A program made the position numbers and the translations under genes. The notes under the pieces are model-generated. The model was not told the DNA's origin, did no database searches, and saw nothing but the letters and a program-made list of their open reading frames with translations. From positions 3,699,501-3,763,500 of the forward strand of contig NZ_CP048409.1 in NCBI RefSeq assembly GCF_010448835.1: a stretch of DNA of 64,000 nucleotides, written 5' to 3'. This document shows positions 45,004-54,421 of the stretch, piece by piece; positions within the stretch are counted from its first letter, which is position 1; the number at the start of each line of letters is the position of its first letter. This DNA comes from Draconibacterium halophilum. GTDB taxonomy: Bacteria > Bacteroidota > Bacteroidia > Bacteroidales > Prolixibacteraceae.

Positions 45004-46812
45004 TTAATGTAGAATCGATCCCAGAATTTCTTCTTTTTCGGTTAATTCTCCTTCCGAAAGATTGATGGCCGTTTCAATTAAAGCCAAATGTGAATAAGCC
45101 TGCGGAAAATTACCAAGTAGTTCCTTGGTTTTAAAATCCAGATCTTCGCTAAATAAACCTACATGATTACTATATTTCAACAGCTGATCAAACATCTTTT
45201 TGGCTTTATCGCGCTCACCAATAGAATTTAAGGCATTGATAAACCAAAAAGTACAAATGGTGAAGGAAGATGTTGGCAGCCCAAAATCATCTTCATTTTT
45301 ATAACGGTACAGTAATCCGTTATAGCACAATTCTTTTTCTGTTTGTTTTACTGTTTCAATATATCTTTTGTCTTTCGCATCAATAAATCCATAAGATGCC
45401 ATTAACAGGTTTGCAGCATCCATATAACTGGAACCATAAGACTGAGTAAACGCCTGTCTCTCTTCATTCCACGCATTCTCAAGGATGTTGTCTTTAATTG
45501 TATCGGCTAGTTTTTGCCAGTCGTTTAGGTATTTTTTTTTGTGAATGACTTTTGCAATTTTAATAGCACGGTTGATAGCAACCCAACACAACACTTTTGA
45601 AAATGTGAAATGCTTTTCTTCTGTCCGTATTTCCCAGATTCCCTTATCGGGCTTGTGCCAATTGTTTTCTACAATTCGCACGATGCCTCTTACTATAGTC
45701 CACAAAGCTTCGCTGGTCTCCAGGGTGATTTTGAAGCGTATAAATTGTTGATAGATTACATCAACCAACACACCATAAATATCGTTTTGTTTTTGAAGAT
45801 ACGCAGCGTTTCCTATCCGAACAGGTGCTGAGTTTTTATAGCCTTTTAAATGATCAAGCTCTTCTTCTTGTAACTGTTTTTCGCGGTTTATACCGTACAT
45901 GATCTGTATTTTCTCATCCTTGTCGGGAATGATATCTATAATAAACTTCATGAAACGTTTTACCGTGTTCAAATGCCCCAACTTCGACATTATATGAATG
46001 GCCATTGAAGCATCACGAATCCAACAGAAACGGTAATCCCAGTTACGTTCTTCGCCAAGCGATTCAGGCAACGACGTGGTTACAGCAGCTAAAAAAGCAC
46101 CGGTTTTTTGGTAACTTAAAAGTTTCAACACCAAAGCGCTTCTTTTTATTTCTTCATTATACATGGCATAAGATGTCAGGTTATAGGTCCAGTCTAACCA
46201 ATACACCTCCGTTTTTTGTAATTTGAAATATTGCCTTTCGAGCGTTTGATTCAGGATTTTTTCATCGTACGAAAGCATTAGAAAAGCATCTTCTTTTAGT
46301 TGAATTTGCCTTTGCTCAATAATGTCCTCGAAATTTAAATCGCTGTACAGGTATATTGAGTCGTAATCGCCCTTGGTTGTAAAGCTTTTTATGTATTCGC
46401 CTTCATCAACAATTTTTGTGGGTTGCTTGGCATAATCCAATCTCGGATTAAACCGGACAGTAAAAACCGGGGTACCAGAAATAAACCTAATATACCGAAC
46501 TATTTCTGAAGGAATATGATAAGTGTTGTCGGTATTTTTGAAGCGAGGAATAAAATCCAACACTTCAAAACTATTGTCACCACTTCTAAAAACAGTTGAA
46601 ACAATATTGGTATTTTTCACATACTGTTGAGTGATTTCGTAGCTTTCATCGGTAACAATATCAAAACTCCCCCCGATCTCATCATCAAGCAATTTTGCAA
46701 ATACCGAAGGCGAATTAAAATCAGGAATGCATAACCAATCGATCGAACCTTTCACGGAAATCAAAGCTGCCGTTTTACAATTTCCTATAACGGCATAATT
46801 TAAATTGTCCAT
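45004..46812 (-). CDS. Glycoside hydrolase family 15 protein (glucoamylase/trehalase type)
   Basis: A 602-residue GH15 protein: N-terminal beta domain with NCKTAALISVKGSIDWLC and FDSPSVFAKLL-like FNSPSVFAKLL, then an (alpha/alpha)6 barrel with the hallmark RNWDYRFCWIRDAS and the motif APVRIGNAA; the general base Glu lies in the C-terminal part. Cytoplasmic, no signal peptide. GH15 of this bacterial type includes glucoamylases and actinobacterial trehalases. Flanking by two TPS/TPP genes makes a trehalase role likely, but alpha-glucan hydrolysis is not excluded. It lies 49 bp downstream of the second TPS/TPP gene on the same strand, so co-transcription is likely. Confidence 0.88.
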   Translation of the reverse strand: MDNLNYAVIGNCKTAALISVKGSIDWLCIPDFNSPSVFAKLLDDEIGGSFDIVTDESYEITQQYVKNTNIVSTVFRSGDNSFEVLDFIPRFKNTDNTYHIPSEIVRYIRFISGTPVFTVRFNPRLDYAKQPTKIVDEGEYIKSFTTKGDYDSIYLYSDLNFEDIIEQRQIQLKEDAFLMLSYDEKILNQTLERQYFKLQKTEVYWLDWTYNLTSYAMYNEEIKRSALVLKLLSYQKTGAFLAAVTTSLPESLGEERNWDYRFCWIRDASMAIHIMSKLGHLNTVKRFMKFIIDIIPDKDEKIQIMYGINREKQLQEEELDHLKGYKNSAPVRIGNAAYLQKQNDIYGVLVDVIYQQFIRFKITLETSEALWTIVRGIVRIVENNWHKPDKGIWEIRTEEKHFTFSKVLCWVAINRAIKIAKVIHKKKYLNDWQKLADTIKDNILENAWNEERQAFTQSYGSSYMDAANLLMASYGFIDAKDKRYIETVKQTEKELCYNGLLYRYKNEDDFGLPTSSFTICTFWFINALNSIGERDKAKKMFDQLLKYSNHVGLFSEDLDFKTKELLGNFPQAYSHLALIETAINLSEGELTEKEEILGSILH

Positions 46813-46861
46813 TTCAAAATAATTTATGTATTTATTTTGAAGGATTAAACCTCCTTCTCAG

Positions 46862-49062
46862 TTATTTTAGAAGGTCCTTTAAGAAATTACGCACCTCTTT
46901 GTAATTAGCCACGTAATAATCTGCAATAGAGTTTTCGGATCCAACTTTTACGGCATAAGAATTCTCAGGAAGCACTTTAAACAAAAATTCATCGGTAGTT
47001 CCGTCACCGAAAGCGAGGACAAAATCTGCCGATTTGCCTTTAAGAAATTCCAGAGCTGCAGTACCTTTGTTAATACCACTTGCCTTTATTTCAATGAGTT
47101 TTTTCCCTTCAATTATTTCAACTTCCTGGTTAAGAATTAGGTTCGATAAGGTATGACGTAATTCCAGTGCTCGTAATACTCCCAATTCAATGTCGGCTTT
47201 TCGGTAGTGCCATACCAGTGAATAATCCTTTTCTTCAATCAAACTTCCGGCAGTACTATCAACAAAAGACTCAAGAATCGGGTGGATCTTTTCTTTCCAG
47301 TCTGAGTCCAGTGTTTTTTTATCCAGCCAGTTTTCACCGGTTTTTCGTTCCCACGCACCATGCTCGGCAATAAGATTATAATTTTTATTACCAAACCATG
47401 ATTCTATGGTATTGCGGTCGCGTCCGCTAACAAGAACCAAATGGACATTCTCCATTTTCACGATTTGGTCGAGTAGATTGTACAATTCATTATCAGGTGC
47501 TGCGGCTTGCGGCTTGTCGAAATAACGTTGTAAAGTGCCATCGTAATCCAAAAACAAAACTTTCGACTTGGCTTTCTTGAAATCCTTCACGATTTTATTG
47601 TGTAAGCTCTCGGATATTTTTCTTGCCTGATAACTGGATTGTTTTGCAATCGTTGAGTCCAGAGTTTTCATAAATTCCGATGCCCATTTATGAATATCAT
47701 ATCGCTTAATCCGGCGTTGCATGGCGCGCATTTTATTTATCCGGTCTTCATCGGGCATTTTTAGTGCGGTATAAATGGCTTCGGCGGTATCGGCAAAGTT
47801 GTTTGGATTAACCGAAATCGCTTCGCCAAGTTCTTTTGCTGCCCCGGCCATTTCGCTCAAAACAAGCATTCCTTTCTGATTTACTTTGGCAGCAATGTAC
47901 TCCTTCGCTACAAGGTTCATTCCATCTCTTAAAGGTGTTAACAATGCCACATCGGCCGAACTGTACAACTCAATAAGATTTTCGAAAGGCATTGATCGGT
48001 AAAAGTATATTACCGGCGTCCAGTTCATTGTACCAAACTCTCCATTAATATTTCCTACCAGAATATCTACTTCATTCTTCAGATTCTGATATTGCTCCAC
48101 ATCAATTCTCGATGGAACAGTAAGCATAATCAGTGATACTTTTTCAACAAACTCCGGATGTGTTTTTAAAAAATGACGATATGCTTTCAAACGGTGCGGA
48201 ATTCCTTTGGTATAATCAAGCCTGTCAATCGACAAGATCAGTTTTCTGTCGGGCATCCGCATTAAAAACTGGTCGATATCCTGATGAACTTTTGAACGCT
48301 CCTGAATAGACTTACTTTGTACTTCGTTCGCCAGATTTTCGAATTTTTCATAATCAATTCCCATTGGAAACACGTCAATAAAAACCTGACGATTTTCCAG
48401 TTTTATCTGGTTAAATTCGACATCGTAGCCAACCAGCCTTTTTACCGAACTAATAAAGTGTCGGGCATAATCGTAAGTATGAAATCCGATGAGATCGGCA
48501 CCCAGCAAACCTGAAATAATCTCTTCTCGTTGGGGCAATGTGCGAATGATCTCGTAAGATGGGAATGGAATGTGCAGAAAAAACCCGATTTTAAGATCAG
48601 GGCGTCGCTGCCGCAGAATGTTCGGAACCAGCAATAACTGGTAATCGTGTACCCAAACTCTATCGTTTTCCTGAGCGTTTTCAATAATAGCTTCAGCAAA
48701 CATTTCATTTACCTTTAAATAGGCATCCCAATATGTGCTCTTAAACTCGGCAAACTCGGTAAAATAATGAAATAAAGGCCACAACGTAGAATTGCTATAA
48801 CCTTCGTAATACATTGATATAAGCTCTTCATTCAAAAATACCGGGAGGCACTGTTCGGTTTCAAGCAAACCGGTCACTTCTTTCTCTTCTTTTTTGTGTT
48901 GGGCATCAGGCCCGGCCAGCCAATCCATACGCTGTCACTATCTTTGTGATATGATTTTAAACCTGTTGCTAAACCACCGGCACTAGGAGTTATTGTCATT
49001 CCATCCGCACTTCTGTTTATCATTACAGGCAACCTGTTTGAGGCTATAATTAATCTACTCAT
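46862..49062 (-). CDS. Bifunctional trehalose-6-phosphate synthase/phosphatase, interrupted by a -1 frameshift at an A6G heptamer
   Basis: The N-terminal 58 codons from ATG 49062 (SNRLPVMIN, GGLATGLKS, VWIGWPG) are in one frame, which stops at codon 63. The rest (from 48889, EEKEVTGLL onward, to 46862) is in the -1 frame. Joined, they give 733 residues, close to the 737-residue paralogue: GT20 synthase, then phosphatase with FLDYDGTLQRYF and FGDGTTDEFLF. The shift falls in A_AAA_AAG (minus-strand 48895-48889), read in the zero frame as ACA AAA AAG. It is either programmed -1 frameshifting, a one-base deletion, or an undercalled A7. The GH15 gene follows after 49 bp. Confidence 0.85.
48889..48895 (-). 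other. A_AAA_AAG slippery heptamer at the TPS/TPP frame junction
   Basis: On the minus strand, zero-frame codons ACA AAA AAG provide the X_XXY_YYZ heptamer best known from E. coli dnaX. Slipping back one base continues into the long downstream frame exactly. The zero frame ends four codons later at TGA. A 6-bp hairpin CGGTTT/AAACCG begins about 16 nt past the heptamer, further than the usual 5-9 nt. No Shine-Dalgarno-like stimulator is obvious upstream. Confidence 0.5.
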
Positions 49063-49097
49063 AGTATATTGTTTCTATAGAAATTAAATCTAATTTA

Positions 49098-49105
49098 CAA
49101 ATATA
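49098..49105 (-). promoter_or_regulatory. -7 promoter box for the second TPS/TPP gene
   Basis: TATATTTG on the minus strand matches TAnnTTTG, 36 bp upstream of ATG 49062. Confidence 0.45.
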
Positions 49106-49177
49106 TTATTATTTGCACTAATTTTTGTTACAACTATGTAAATTCAATATTAACAATGAATTTAAAACATGCATGAA

Positions 49178-49207
49178 TTTGCATGCCGGCTTTTTTTTGT
49201 ATTTTTG
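49178..49207 (+). promoter_or_regulatory. Promoter of the small gene at 49231
   Basis: TTTG at 49178 and TATTTTTG at 49200 are 18 bp apart and precede ATG 49231 by 23 bp, matching the Bacteroidota -33/-7 layout. Confidence 0.5.
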
Positions 49208-49230
49208 TTCGCATAGAAACTTTTTTAAAA

Positions 49231-49608
49231 ATGAATATAACTTCATTAACAAAACAACAGGTAGCAAAATCAATTGTTCCCCAGTTAGAGGAACAGGCAT
49301 ATGATATGTCTTTAAAAACCGGGTTGATACAAAATTACGCACCTTGTTCTCCTTTAAGAACACAATCGGCGCATAATGGTTTTATACCTGATATTATAAC
49401 CACCGAAAAAAATGGTGAAACCAACATTTACGAAATACAACTAAACAATAATATTAATACAGAAAAATGGAATTTTTTCGCGCATTTTACAAAAGAAAGA
49501 CACGGAAAACTTCACATCATAGTACCTGAACCCAATTTAAGTGCAGCTGAAAAAGTAATTATTGAGAACGATATCCGCAATATAAAGCTGATGTATGTTC
49601 CTAACTGA
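49231..49608 (+). CDS. Small hypothetical protein with a PD-...-ExQ pattern
   Basis: A 125-residue soluble protein; I choose ATG 49231 because it follows a good promoter and begins MNITSLTKQQ, while the frame's earlier start at 49183 would precede the promoter. No family is recognised. Residues FIPDIITTEKNGETNIYEIQ show a Pro-Asp followed 14 residues on by Glu-Ile-Gln between likely beta strands, then KLHIIVPEP. That arrangement recalls the PD-(D/E)xK nuclease-like fold with Gln for Lys, but this is only suggestive. It precedes ablA by 76 bp. Confidence 0.6.
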   Translation: MNITSLTKQQVAKSIVPQLEEQAYDMSLKTGLIQNYAPCSPLRTQSAHNGFIPDIITTEKNGETNIYEIQLNNNINTEKWNFFAHFTKERHGKLHIIVPEPNLSAAEKVIIENDIRNIKLMYVPN

Positions 49609-49684
49609 TTTACAAGTTACAATAAACACGATCAAAATTTTAGTTCATAACATGCTCAATGTTTTTTTGAGTTAATAAATAATT

Positions 49685-51001
49685 ATGATTTATAATAACA
49701 GACAACAGACAATTGCCCACAAAATTGAAACAAAAGCACAACTTTCGAAATGGAAAGATTGGAGGTGGCAATTACGGCACTCCATAAAAACATTGGAAAA
49801 GTTTGAAGAACTCTTAGGCGTTAAATTTGAAGACGAAGAAAGGGAAAAACTGGAAGAAACATTTGAAAAATTCCCTTTGTCGATAACGCCTTATTATCTT
49901 TCACTTATTAATAAACAAGATTTTAAAAACGATCCTGTTTTTAAACAATCGTTTGGCGGAATTGAAGAACTTACTACTCTAAAATCAGAATTGGAAGATC
50001 CGTTATCAGAAGATAGTGATAGTCCGGTTGAAGGAATAACCCATCGTTATCCCGACCGCGTATTATTCCACGTAAGTAATATTTGCTCGATGTATTGCCG
50101 CCACTGCACCCGTAAACGAAAAGTTGGCGATATCGATTATGTTCCATCAAAGGAACAACTGCAAAAAGGGCTTGACTATATTGCCAATACCCCGCATGTA
50201 AGAGATGTATTACTATCAGGAGGCGACCCATTTATGTTGCCAGATGATAAAATCGACTGGTTATTATCCGAAATTACTAAAATTCCACATGTGGAAATCG
50301 TTAGGATTGGAACAAGAATGCCGGTGGTACTTCCTTATCGTATTACCGATAACCTGGTTTCGATTTTGAAGAAATACCAGCCGCTTTGGATTAATACACA
50401 CTTTAATCATCCGAAAGAAATTACAGCTTCATCAAAAGAAGCTTTGGCAAAATTGGCCGATGGCGGATTTCCTTTGGGCAACCAATCGGTTCTTTTGGCC
50501 GATGTGAACGACTGTCCGAGAATTATGAAATCACTGCTTCATAAGCTTGTAGAAAACAGGGTGAGACCTTATTACCTATACCAGTGCGACCTTTCAGAAG
50601 GATTATCACATTTCAGAACTCCGATTGGAAAAGGTATTGAAATAATGGAAAGCCTTATTGGGCATACCAGCGGTTTTGCCCGCCCAACCTATGTGGTTGA
50701 CGCACCGGGTGGCGGAGGTAAAATTCCGGTAATGCCAAATTATATTATTTCATGGTCGACCAATAAAGTAGTATTACGTAACTACGAAGGAGTAATAACA
50801 ACATATAAAGAACCCGATTCGTACGAAGCAAAATTGTGCGACAGGGATTGTGAAAATTGCAACCTCGACCTAAAAGTTGAAGAAGGAGTAGAGGAAGATA
50901 TAATTGGAATTGAAAAATTATTATCGGATACCGACGATGCAATATCGTTGATACCCGAAGACAATGAACGAATGACAAGAAGGGATGAAGATGCAGGATA
51001 A
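49685..51001 (+). CDS. ablA: Lysine 2,3-aminomutase
   Basis: A 438-residue radical SAM enzyme that converts L-lysine to L-beta-lysine. The iron-sulfur ligands are Cys134, Cys138 and Cys141 in CSMYCRHC. LSGGDPFMLPD and the PLP-binding region VDAPGGGGKIPVMPNY are present, and the C-terminal zinc-type cysteines CDRDCENC close the catalytic part. It overlaps the acetyltransferase gene by 17 bp (50985-51001), the classic ablA-ablB pair producing the osmolyte N-epsilon-acetyl-beta-lysine rather than lysine fermentation. Confidence 0.95.
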   Translation: MIYNNRQQTIAHKIETKAQLSKWKDWRWQLRHSIKTLEKFEELLGVKFEDEEREKLEETFEKFPLSITPYYLSLINKQDFKNDPVFKQSFGGIEELTTLKSELEDPLSEDSDSPVEGITHRYPDRVLFHVSNICSMYCRHCTRKRKVGDIDYVPSKEQLQKGLDYIANTPHVRDVLLSGGDPFMLPDDKIDWLLSEITKIPHVEIVRIGTRMPVVLPYRITDNLVSILKKYQPLWINTHFNHPKEITASSKEALAKLADGGFPLGNQSVLLADVNDCPRIMKSLLHKLVENRVRPYYLYQCDLSEGLSHFRTPIGKGIEIMESLIGHTSGFARPTYVVDAPGGGGKIPVMPNYIISWSTNKVVLRNYEGVITTYKEPDSYEAKLCDRDCENCNLDLKVEEGVEEDIIGIEKLLSDTDDAISLIPEDNERMTRRDEDAG

Positions 51002-51833
51002 GATTGAAAAACTAGGAAACGGAAGCATAATTCAACACGGGCAGCTAAACGACCGTGTTTATCTGATGAAATTAGATAGCACGGATTGCCCATCAACAAT
51101 TCTTGAGGAAATTAACAACCTGGCAAGAAAAAACAAGTACTCTAAAATAATATGCAAAATACCGGATCATGCAGCTCCGGTATTTCTATCCGGTGGTTTT
51201 TTGCCCGAGGCGCAAATACCAGCGTTTTACAACGACAGTGTAGCAGCATTTTTTGTTTCGAAATTCTTAAACTCCGACAGGCTTTTGGATATTGAAACAG
51301 ATCAGCTTAACGACTTAAGTGAAATGCTAAAAACACAAGATTCTATTACGCCACGAAACGGAAAAAATAATGCTGACATAACAGTGCGGAAATTGGAAAA
51401 GGAAGACTATGAACAGATTACGGACATTTACCGCGAGGTATTTGTCACCTATCCATTTCCTATTTACAATCCAGGATATATTCTAAAAACATTTCAGAAC
51501 GGTACGCAGTATTTCGGAGCAGAATCAGGAGGAAAACTAATTGCACTTGCTTCGGCCGAAGTTGACGAAGAAGGTAAAAATGCAGAAATGACTGATTTTG
51601 CCACACTTCCCAACCAACGCGGAAAAAATCTATCAGTGCTTTTGCTAAATACCCTTGAGAAGTCGATGAAAAAGCAGGGAATCAACACCTTGTACACAAT
51701 GGCCCGGTTAAACTCAGTTGGGATGACAAGAACCTTCCTGAAAATGGATTATTGCTATTCGGGAACCCTGATAAAGAACACACACATTGCAGGGAAAATT
51801 GAAAGTATGAACATTTTATATAAACATATCTGA
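50985..51833 (+). CDS. ablB: Beta-lysine N6-acetyltransferase
   Basis: A 282-residue GNAT protein that acetylates beta-lysine on its side-chain nitrogen to give the compatible solute N-epsilon-acetyl-beta-lysine. The C-terminal half holds the GNAT fold (VRKLEKEDYEQITDIYREVF, AEMTDFATLPNQRGKNLSVLLL with the acetyl-CoA loop QRGKN). The N-terminal half is the family-specific domain (YLMKLDSTDCPSTILEEIN). The start ATG 50985 lies inside ablA, implying coupling. A small cysteine-rich gene begins 1 bp after the stop. Confidence 0.93.
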   Translation: MKMQDKIEKLGNGSIIQHGQLNDRVYLMKLDSTDCPSTILEEINNLARKNKYSKIICKIPDHAAPVFLSGGFLPEAQIPAFYNDSVAAFFVSKFLNSDRLLDIETDQLNDLSEMLKTQDSITPRNGKNNADITVRKLEKEDYEQITDIYREVFVTYPFPIYNPGYILKTFQNGTQYFGAESGGKLIALASAEVDEEGKNAEMTDFATLPNQRGKNLSVLLLNTLEKSMKKQGINTLYTMARLNSVGMTRTFLKMDYCYSGTLIKNTHIAGKIESMNILYKHI

Positions 51834-51834
51834 T

Positions 51835-52014
51835 ATGAATCTGGGATACCGATGTCATTTTGCCAACACCTGCCCCATTTATAAAGGAAAAGAAAAAATA
51901 AACGATATGCCTTTGCCTCTTTATAGAAACGTGTTTTGTAACCGTGGACTAAAAGGATGGAAAAACTGTAGCAGGTACAACAAACTGACTAGCCAAAACA
52001 ATCAGAAAGATTAA
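51835..52014 (+). CDS. 59-residue four-cysteine protein in the abl operon
   Basis: A short open frame from ATG 51835, one base after ablB, coding for 59 residues. Cys7 and Cys13 lie in RCHFANTCPIYKGK, and Cys35 and Cys45 in YRNVFCNRGLKGWKNCSRY. The two-pair spacing and aromatic/basic surroundings suggest a small metal-binding or iron-sulfur-binding fold. Tight spacing to ablB and a regular codon pattern support a real gene. I cannot name a family. Confidence 0.6.
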   Translation: MNLGYRCHFANTCPIYKGKEKINDMPLPLYRNVFCNRGLKGWKNCSRYNKLTSQNNQKD

Positions 52015-52029
52015 TTAGTACGGAAACAT

Positions 52030-52254
52030 ATGAGTAAAAAAACAATTGATATTCACGAAGTTAACAATCAATTTGAAAAAGACATTTTAAAGCTTTTAGA
52101 CGAAAAAGAAAAATGTGTTTATGGTGATATAATCAAAGACCTTAAAGTGTCGGCAAGGAGAGGCCAGGAAGCGATATTTTCCCTTATTGATAAAGGTTTT
52201 GTGAAACATGTCGATCAATCTTCGTACCTCAAACTTAATGTCGATCTTAAATAA
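52030..52254 (+). CDS. Small winged-helix-like protein in the abl operon
   Basis: A 74-residue protein. Its pattern of helix (NNQFEKDILKLLDEKEKCV), helix-turn-helix (YGDIIKDLKVSARRGQEAIFSLIDKG) and strand (FVKHVDQSSYLKL) is that of a minimal winged helix, similar to transcription factors that sense by partner proteins. It overlaps the symporter start by one base (TAATG). It may control the abl operon or transport in response to salt, which is inference. Confidence 0.65.
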   Translation: MSKKTIDIHEVNNQFEKDILKLLDEKEKCVYGDIIKDLKVSARRGQEAIFSLIDKGFVKHVDQSSYLKLNVDLK

Positions 52255-53672
52255 TGGGATGGATTGATCTCTCTATCTTTTGCGTATACCTGCTGGCAAT
52301 GCTTGGGGTAGGTGTTTATTTTCTGCGCAAAAATAAAAACACAGATGATTATTTTGTTGGAGGACGTAAGCTCAGTAGTGTCCACATTGGCCTGTCAGTA
52401 GTAGCTACCGATGTTGGTGGAGGTTTCTCCATCGGCTTGGGAGGATTGGGCTTTACCATGGGTTTATCGGGGAGTTGGCTTCTATTTACCGGTTTACTTG
52501 GAGCCTGGCTTAGCGGTGTCTTTCTCATTCCTAAAGTTTCGGGGCTGGCACGACGAAAAGGATTTTTGTCGTTTCCACAGTTCCTGGAATTTGTTTTCGA
52601 CAAAAAAGTAGCACTAATAGCCGGACTGATATCGGCTATCGGTTACCTGGGTTTTACCAGTTCCCAAATACTGGCGGGTGCCAAACTTGCATCTTCTACT
52701 TTTGACGGGCTGACCATCGAGAATGCTTTGCTAATAATGGGTACAATTGCCATTGTATATACCGTACTTGGAGGTTTAAAGGCAGTAATTTACACCGATA
52801 CTATTCAATGGATAATTCTTATGGCAGGGTTACTATTTGTTGGACTGCCCTTTGCATATACCAGTATTGGAGGCTACGAAGCCATTTCAAGTACACTTCC
52901 TGCCGAATTTTTGTCGCTCACCAATGTAAGCTGGCAACAAATTATTAACTGGATGTTTACCATTATACCGATTTGGTTTATCGGGATGACCCTTTATCAA
53001 CGGATTTACGCAGCTAAAAATACGCAGGCAGCACAAAGAGGCTGGTTTATAGCCGGCCTGTTTGAATATCCACTGATGGCGTTTATCGGTGTAATATTAG
53101 GCATGTTTGCACGCGTGGCAATGGAAAATCAATTACTCCCGGGTTATAACGCCGCAAACCTAGATGCAGAAATGGGACTTCCTGTTTTACTAAAGACCGT
53201 ACTTCCTGTTGGTTTTCTGGGTATTGTATTATCCGCCTACTTTTCGGCGATCATGTCAACCGCCGACAGTTGTTTAATGGCTGCATCGGGTAATTTGTTA
53301 ACCGATGTTTTTCGCCTGCATAACGGAAAACGAAGTTTGCTTCTTTCTCAACTACTAACTTTTATTATTGGTAGTATTGCACTTTTACTGGCCTTAAAAA
53401 TGACCAGCGTGCTGGAATTGATGCTCCACTCCTACTCCTTTATGGTATCAGGCATGATTATTCCGGTAATGGCAGCACTGTTTTCCAAAAGTCCGAATAA
53501 GCTGGCCGCTTTGCTATCCATGTTAACCGGAGGATCGCTAACCCTATTTCTTATTCTGTCGGGATTTAAACTTCCGTTGGGTTTAGATGCCAATATTTTT
53601 GGAATTGCAGGTTCGCTTCTGGTTTATTTAATTGTGGCTTCGGTAAAAAAAGAAAAGGCCCTAACTGTTTAA
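52254..53672 (+). CDS. Sodium:solute symporter (SSS family)
   Basis: A 472-residue membrane protein with about 13 helices and the SSS signature YFVGGRKLSSVHIGLSVVA. The sodium-site helix SAYFSAIMSTADSCLMAASG is near 325-345. SSS carriers take up proline, pantothenate, sugars or other solutes with Na+. As the last gene of the abl operon and coupled to the winged-helix gene, it may import an osmolyte or its precursor (lysine, beta-lysine or a betaine-type solute). Substrate not readable by eye. Confidence 0.9.
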   Translation: MGWIDLSIFCVYLLAMLGVGVYFLRKNKNTDDYFVGGRKLSSVHIGLSVVATDVGGGFSIGLGGLGFTMGLSGSWLLFTGLLGAWLSGVFLIPKVSGLARRKGFLSFPQFLEFVFDKKVALIAGLISAIGYLGFTSSQILAGAKLASSTFDGLTIENALLIMGTIAIVYTVLGGLKAVIYTDTIQWIILMAGLLFVGLPFAYTSIGGYEAISSTLPAEFLSLTNVSWQQIINWMFTIIPIWFIGMTLYQRIYAAKNTQAAQRGWFIAGLFEYPLMAFIGVILGMFARVAMENQLLPGYNAANLDAEMGLPVLLKTVLPVGFLGIVLSAYFSAIMSTADSCLMAASGNLLTDVFRLHNGKRSLLLSQLLTFIIGSIALLLALKMTSVLELMLHSYSFMVSGMIIPVMAALFSKSPNKLAALLSMLTGGSLTLFLILSGFKLPLGLDANIFGIAGSLLVYLIVASVKKEKALTV

Positions 53673-53836
53673 TTACCAAAAACTGGCCATGTAAAAAAAT
53701 GCAACAATAATATATTGGAATGGATTATGGAAGACAGGCAATAAAACAATATTTCAATTCAAGGCGGGAAGCGTTAACAAACAGCTAACAAAACAAAATA
53801 TGTTTTAATAAGAGTAAAACAAAAAATCAATGCTCT

Positions 53837-54130
53837 TTAACTTGATTTGTCATCATCGTCTCTTATAATTTTATCTTCTATAATTTGATCTCCTTCCTGT
53901 AGCTTCTCTTCCACTTTCGCTACCCTGCCTTTACTGTCTTTTTCCTTTAATTTATCTATTTGATTTTTTAATGCAGGAATTTCGTATGCAAGTAGAAACA
54001 GGCCGGCAACTACAAAAATATATCCCAGAGGGATAAACGGTAACAACATAAAAACCAACCCCAAACATAATACGAACACCCCAATTACAAGTTTTATATA
54101 CTTTTTATATTTTGAATTTATTTTCATCAT
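53837..54130 (-). CDS. Small membrane protein, PGPGW-like
   Basis: A 97-residue protein with two adjacent hydrophobic helices at about residues 10-52 (VIGVFVLCLGLVFMLLPFIPLG, then IFVVAGLFLLAYE) and a charged, coiled C-terminal tail (DKLKEKDSKGRVAKVEEKL) ending in a run of acidic residues. The Gly-Pro turn between helices resembles the PGPGW family of unknown function. A cluster of DDDDK codons ends it. No operon partner. Confidence 0.55.
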   Translation of the reverse strand: MMKINSKYKKYIKLVIGVFVLCLGLVFMLLPFIPLGYIFVVAGLFLLAYEIPALKNQIDKLKEKDSKGRVAKVEEKLQEGDQIIEDKIIRDDDDKSS

Positions 54131-54421
54131 CTATTGTAAGGTATTTCTAGTATTCTTAAACATTAACTTATTCTTCCACAGCTGTATCACTTTCACTCCT
54201 GATGGCCTATTTAATGAGGCTCAAAAGGAAATAAGAGACAAAACCAATTGACTCATCACTTACTAATAAATTTTAACGGCAATAACACCAACTATCCATG
54301 CCTTAAATCGTATCAAATTAAATCTGTTTCAATATTAACATCATTTTTAATCATCAATATGCAATATCATCAGTATTAAAACTAATTGCAGTCAAGTGTT
54401 CAATAATCAAGAGTTATTTTG

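Noticed and set aside
49685..51001. Lysine fermentation pathway
   Set aside because: No beta-lysine mutase or other fermentation genes; overlap with the acetyltransferase gene shows the osmolyte pathway instead.
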